Of a DNA stretch of 32,001 nucleotides, positions 30,085 to 32,001 are shown in pieces. How positions within the stretch are numbered: position 1 is the first letter of the stretch; the number at the start of each line of letters is the position of its first letter. The stretch is from a virus: positions 1-32,001 of the IMG/VR virus record IMGVR_UViG_3300046804_002040; one strand, given 5' to 3'. Under the pieces are notes generated by a model, which saw only the letters and a program-made list of their open reading frames with translations, ran no database searches and was not told where the DNA came from. A program made the translations under genes and the position numbers.

Positions 30085-31416
30085 ATGCTAGTAAAATTTA
30101 CAATGCCAGCGACAACGACATATAAAGATATTATTTGGAACTTAATGAGCGCAGTTTATGCAACCGCAACTGCAACTGCAGGCTCTACTCCATCAACAAC
30201 CAACTCTTCCAACAATAGTCTTGCCACTGCAAATAACATGGTCACTACTGTATTAGCAAACTCACAAGATGGTGGTTGGGTTACTGCAACCGGTAACGCT
30301 TTTACTGCGGGTACTGTGCCAGCTTCTTCAACCGCTGACTATTTTTTACGTCTACAAACCACAGATGGTAAAGGCGGAAATAAAATCTTTTCAATGGGTG
30401 CTGGTAATACTAATTGGGCTTACTATAGAGCTAATAATACTAGTATTGCTTCATATAATAAAACATGGACATCAATGGATGTTTTAACCACCCCATTCAA
30501 TGCAGGTACATATCAAGTGGGATATGGTGGAACAACGTTTGGTTCAGCGGGAAGTACCCCTGGACCGTTAGCTGTCACGGGTATGGGCTCTTGGATGACA
30601 GAAATAAATCCTACAAGTGCTCTAGCACAATCACAATATGGCCCATTCAGTGTCTATTCTTGGCCATCCACCGCCGGAACTATCTTTTATGTAGGTGCTA
30701 CTAGTGACTATATAACGTTATTGAGTCCCTATGGAATATGGTATTTTGGAACAAGGACAAGTCAGGGTTGGGAACAAAGTTATAGTGATAACCCTTATCT
30801 TGTTGGATTTGGATACCACCCTGGTATGCAAATGAACAACGGCGCCACTAACAATCACCACACACCATTCAGTGCAATGTATACACGAACGATTAACACA
30901 GACACTGTGAGTTATAGTGTTAACAGCCCTTATATGTATTATAATACTAGCAATGCAACTACTTCACCATACTATGGATTTAATACCCCGTCTCTTGCAT
31001 CAACTGCTACAACAAACCAAACAACGGATCCTATATCATTGAAAACGGGAGCCACTGTGCCACTAGGCAGTTATCCTACAACATCTGTTAGCACAAACAC
31101 ACTAAGAGAACTTTTCAGAAGAAATTCATGGGAAGCCAGTGGATTATTTGACGGTCCTAGTGTTGACAGTGGTACTGGATTATTAGTACCAACAGTATAC
31201 CCGATCAATTTCTCAGTATCAGGTTCATCAACTACTGCAGGTGGAACTCAGGGCGGTACTGCAATTGGCATCTATAAAGGACAAAACGGTATTAATGCAA
31301 ATAGCCCGTTACTAAGTCTACCGTCATATAATATAAACGGAAGTAATTATGCTCCTATCTGGGTAGGAACTCCAGGTGGAGCCAATAGCGACTTATTCTT
31401 TGTAAAATTAGTATAA
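30085..31416 (+). CDS. Protein R: virion-associated protein, paralogue of K
   Basis: This 443-residue protein aligns with K: STPS and VTTVLANSQDGGW near the N-terminus, FSM, then FYVGATSDYITLL...YFGTRTSQGWEQSYSDNPYLVGF from about residue 202, and INGSNYAPIWVG...FFVKLV at the C-terminus. It is Ser/Thr/Tyr/Trp-rich, with no membrane or catalytic signature. The N-terminus (MLVKFTMPATT) shares the M[LFY][VC][KR] start of J, K and Q. AAGGAAAA precedes the ATG. The Tyr/Trp-rich central block is the best conserved part and may form the core fold. It may be a receptor-binding or fibre-associated protein. Confidence 0.76.
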   Translation: MLVKFTMPATTTYKDIIWNLMSAVYATATATAGSTPSTTNSSNNSLATANNMVTTVLANSQDGGWVTATGNAFTAGTVPASSTADYFLRLQTTDGKGGNKIFSMGAGNTNWAYYRANNTSIASYNKTWTSMDVLTTPFNAGTYQVGYGGTTFGSAGSTPGPLAVTGMGSWMTEINPTSALAQSQYGPFSVYSWPSTAGTIFYVGATSDYITLLSPYGIWYFGTRTSQGWEQSYSDNPYLVGFGYHPGMQMNNGATNNHHTPFSAMYTRTINTDTVSYSVNSPYMYYNTSNATTSPYYGFNTPSLASTATTNQTTDPISLKTGATVPLGSYPTTSVSTNTLRELFRRNSWEASGLFDGPSVDSGTGLLVPTVYPINFSVSGSSTTAGGTQGGTAIGIYKGQNGINANSPLLSLPSYNINGSNYAPIWVGTPGGANSDLFFVKLV

Positions 31417-31417
31417 T

Positions 31418-31798
31418 ATGGCAAATCTAGCAGTAACATCCTACACTGTATCCTTTAACGCTATCGTTACTGCTAGTAGTAATATATTCCAAGCTGATAC
31501 CAGTACCGTAGTCAGTACACAGCAACCTATATTATCAGAAATTTCATTAAATCCAACAAGAACGGGTATACAGTTCTTGTCTTCCCCTATAACTGGCAGT
31601 AGCAATATATTCCAAGCTGATACCAGTACCGTAGTCAGTACACAGCAACCTATATTATCACAATTTGCCTTAAATTCAGATAATACAGTAGTGCAGTTCT
31701 CAAACCAGCCAGTAGCAATGACCACATTCACCGTTCAACAAGCAAACTCGTTTACAACGGGCGGAACCGCAAGTGCAACATACTGGGTCATGGGGTGA
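31418..31798 (+). CDS. Protein S: 126-residue protein with an internal perfect repeat
   Basis: I do not recognise this protein. Residues about 22-40 and 63-81 carry the same segment, NIFQADTSTVVSTQQPILS, encoded by identical 57-bp DNA. Between and after the copies are beta-like Val/Ser/Thr/Gln-rich stretches ending TASATYWVMG. It begins one base after the stop of R with no Shine-Dalgarno, so coupled translation is likely. It fills the place of L at the end of cassette 2. Its repeat structure suggests a small fibrous or surface protein; this is inference. Confidence 0.68.
   Translation: MANLAVTSYTVSFNAIVTASSNIFQADTSTVVSTQQPILSEISLNPTRTGIQFLSSPITGSSNIFQADTSTVVSTQQPILSQFALNSDNTVVQFSNQPVAMTTFTVQQANSFTTGGTASATYWVMG
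31481..31660 (+). repeat. 57-bp perfect direct repeat in the gene for protein S
   Basis: Bases 31481-31537 and 31604-31660 are identical over all 57 positions and are offset by 123 bp (41 codons), so gain or loss of a unit keeps the frame. The flanks differ at several positions. Silent sites are also identical, which points to recent duplication or conversion. Confidence 0.93.
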
Positions 31799-31913
31799 TG
31801 ACATGCTAGTTCATATAGATTTTACACTTTAAGGGTTCAGGTAGAGATATTTTCTAAAGATTAGAAATTAGTAGATAAACTAATAAATATTAAATTAACA
31901 CAAGGAGAAAGAA
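31799..31913 (+). other. Short intergenic gap between S and the last gene
   Basis: This 115-nt AT-rich gap holds a late-promoter motif at its 3' end and a weak 7-bp AT-only hairpin (31851-31867). I see no terminator or small gene in it. Confidence 0.5.
31882..31889 (+). promoter_or_regulatory. T4-type late promoter (AATAAATA)
   Basis: AATAAATA matches seven of eight bases of the late consensus and lies 24 nt before the ATG at 31914, in the AT-rich gap after S. Confidence 0.55.
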
Positions 31914-32001
31914 ATGGCACATTTCGCACAAATAGATGAAAACAACATCGTAGCAGAGCAGGATTTTATCGATTCCGGCGCTGTTGGTGATTCATCTAAG
32001 T
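31914..32001 (+). CDS. Small conserved phage protein, 3' partial
   Basis: Only the first 29 residues are in the window, starting MAHFAQIDENNIVAEQDFID. The opening MAHFAxxDENNIV is a type I know well from T4-like marine phages, where it marks a small protein of unknown function near structural genes. A strong AAGGAGA ribosome-binding site and a late-promoter motif precede it. The frame is open to the window edge. Its role cannot be read from this part. Confidence 0.75.
   Translation, partial: MAHFAQIDENNIVAEQDFIDSGAVGDSSK

Noticed and set aside
3994-31798. Diversity-generating retroelement acting on fibre genes
   Set aside because: I found no reverse transcriptase gene and no template/variable repeat pair with adenine-directed differences. 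The repeats are tandem or modular. A DGR elsewhere in the genome cannot be excluded.
31851-31867. TTTCTAA/TTAGAAA hairpin after S as a terminator
   Set aside because: The stem is only seven AT-rich pairs with no T-run.
1-32001. tRNA, rRNA, integrase, insertion sequence or auxiliary metabolic gene
   Set aside because: None is recognisable; the whole window is accounted for by structural phage genes and short gaps.

Overview
This window is part of the late structural region of a T4-superfamily tailed phage (myovirus-like). Every gene I could support is on the + strand and packed closely. The evidence is the order prohead core protein, gp21 prohead protease, gp22 scaffold, gp23 major capsid protein, together with T4-type late-promoter octamers ([AC]TAAATA) in front of later genes. 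The later proteins are built from domains typical of marine and freshwater T4-like phages of cyanobacteria and pelagic bacteria. No host-identifying or auxiliary metabolic gene lies in the window, so the host is not determined. The DNA is moderately AT-rich.

Layout. (1) 1-3369, head module: the 3' end of a prohead-core-like gene, gp21, gp22 and gp23. (2) 3370-3993: a 121-residue unknown gene with its own late-promoter motif upstream and a TTCG-loop terminator on each side. (3) 3994-9175: three fibre-like proteins (A, B, C) that start with an FNSxGGF-type motif and end in a similar beta-rich domain. (4) 9187-14904: two two-gene cassettes, D+E and F+G. E is the G-type protein with a LamG/concanavalin-like domain inserted. 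(5) 14928-22249: fibre proteins H and I, then J, K and L. (6) 22289-26558: fibre protein M, a propeller-like protein N and a small conserved protein O. (7) 26611-31798: fibre protein P, small protein T, then Q, R and S. (8) From 31914: the start of a small conserved phage protein cut by the window edge.

The fibre-like proteins share a pool of exchangeable modules: the GN[LI]xVxG beta repeat, QPNITSVGTL, a DRG...H.Y...FxGW module, a [RW][FYW]KD[LIF] module, and FTGDG...EAP. They appear in different order and number, so the region looks like a cluster that grew by duplication and module shuffling. The clearest case is the block I-J-K-L (17377-22249), echoed in order by P-(T)-Q-R-S (26611-31798). 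Together these proteins plausibly form distal tail or peripheral virion fibres for host recognition, but no tail-assembly gene in the window proves this.

The main points for follow-up are the duplicated cassettes, the LamG domain insertion, the isolated gene behind the capsid gene, in-frame DNA repeats that could recombine, late promoters embedded in stop codons or almost touching a start codon, and a strong hairpin inside the small gene G.
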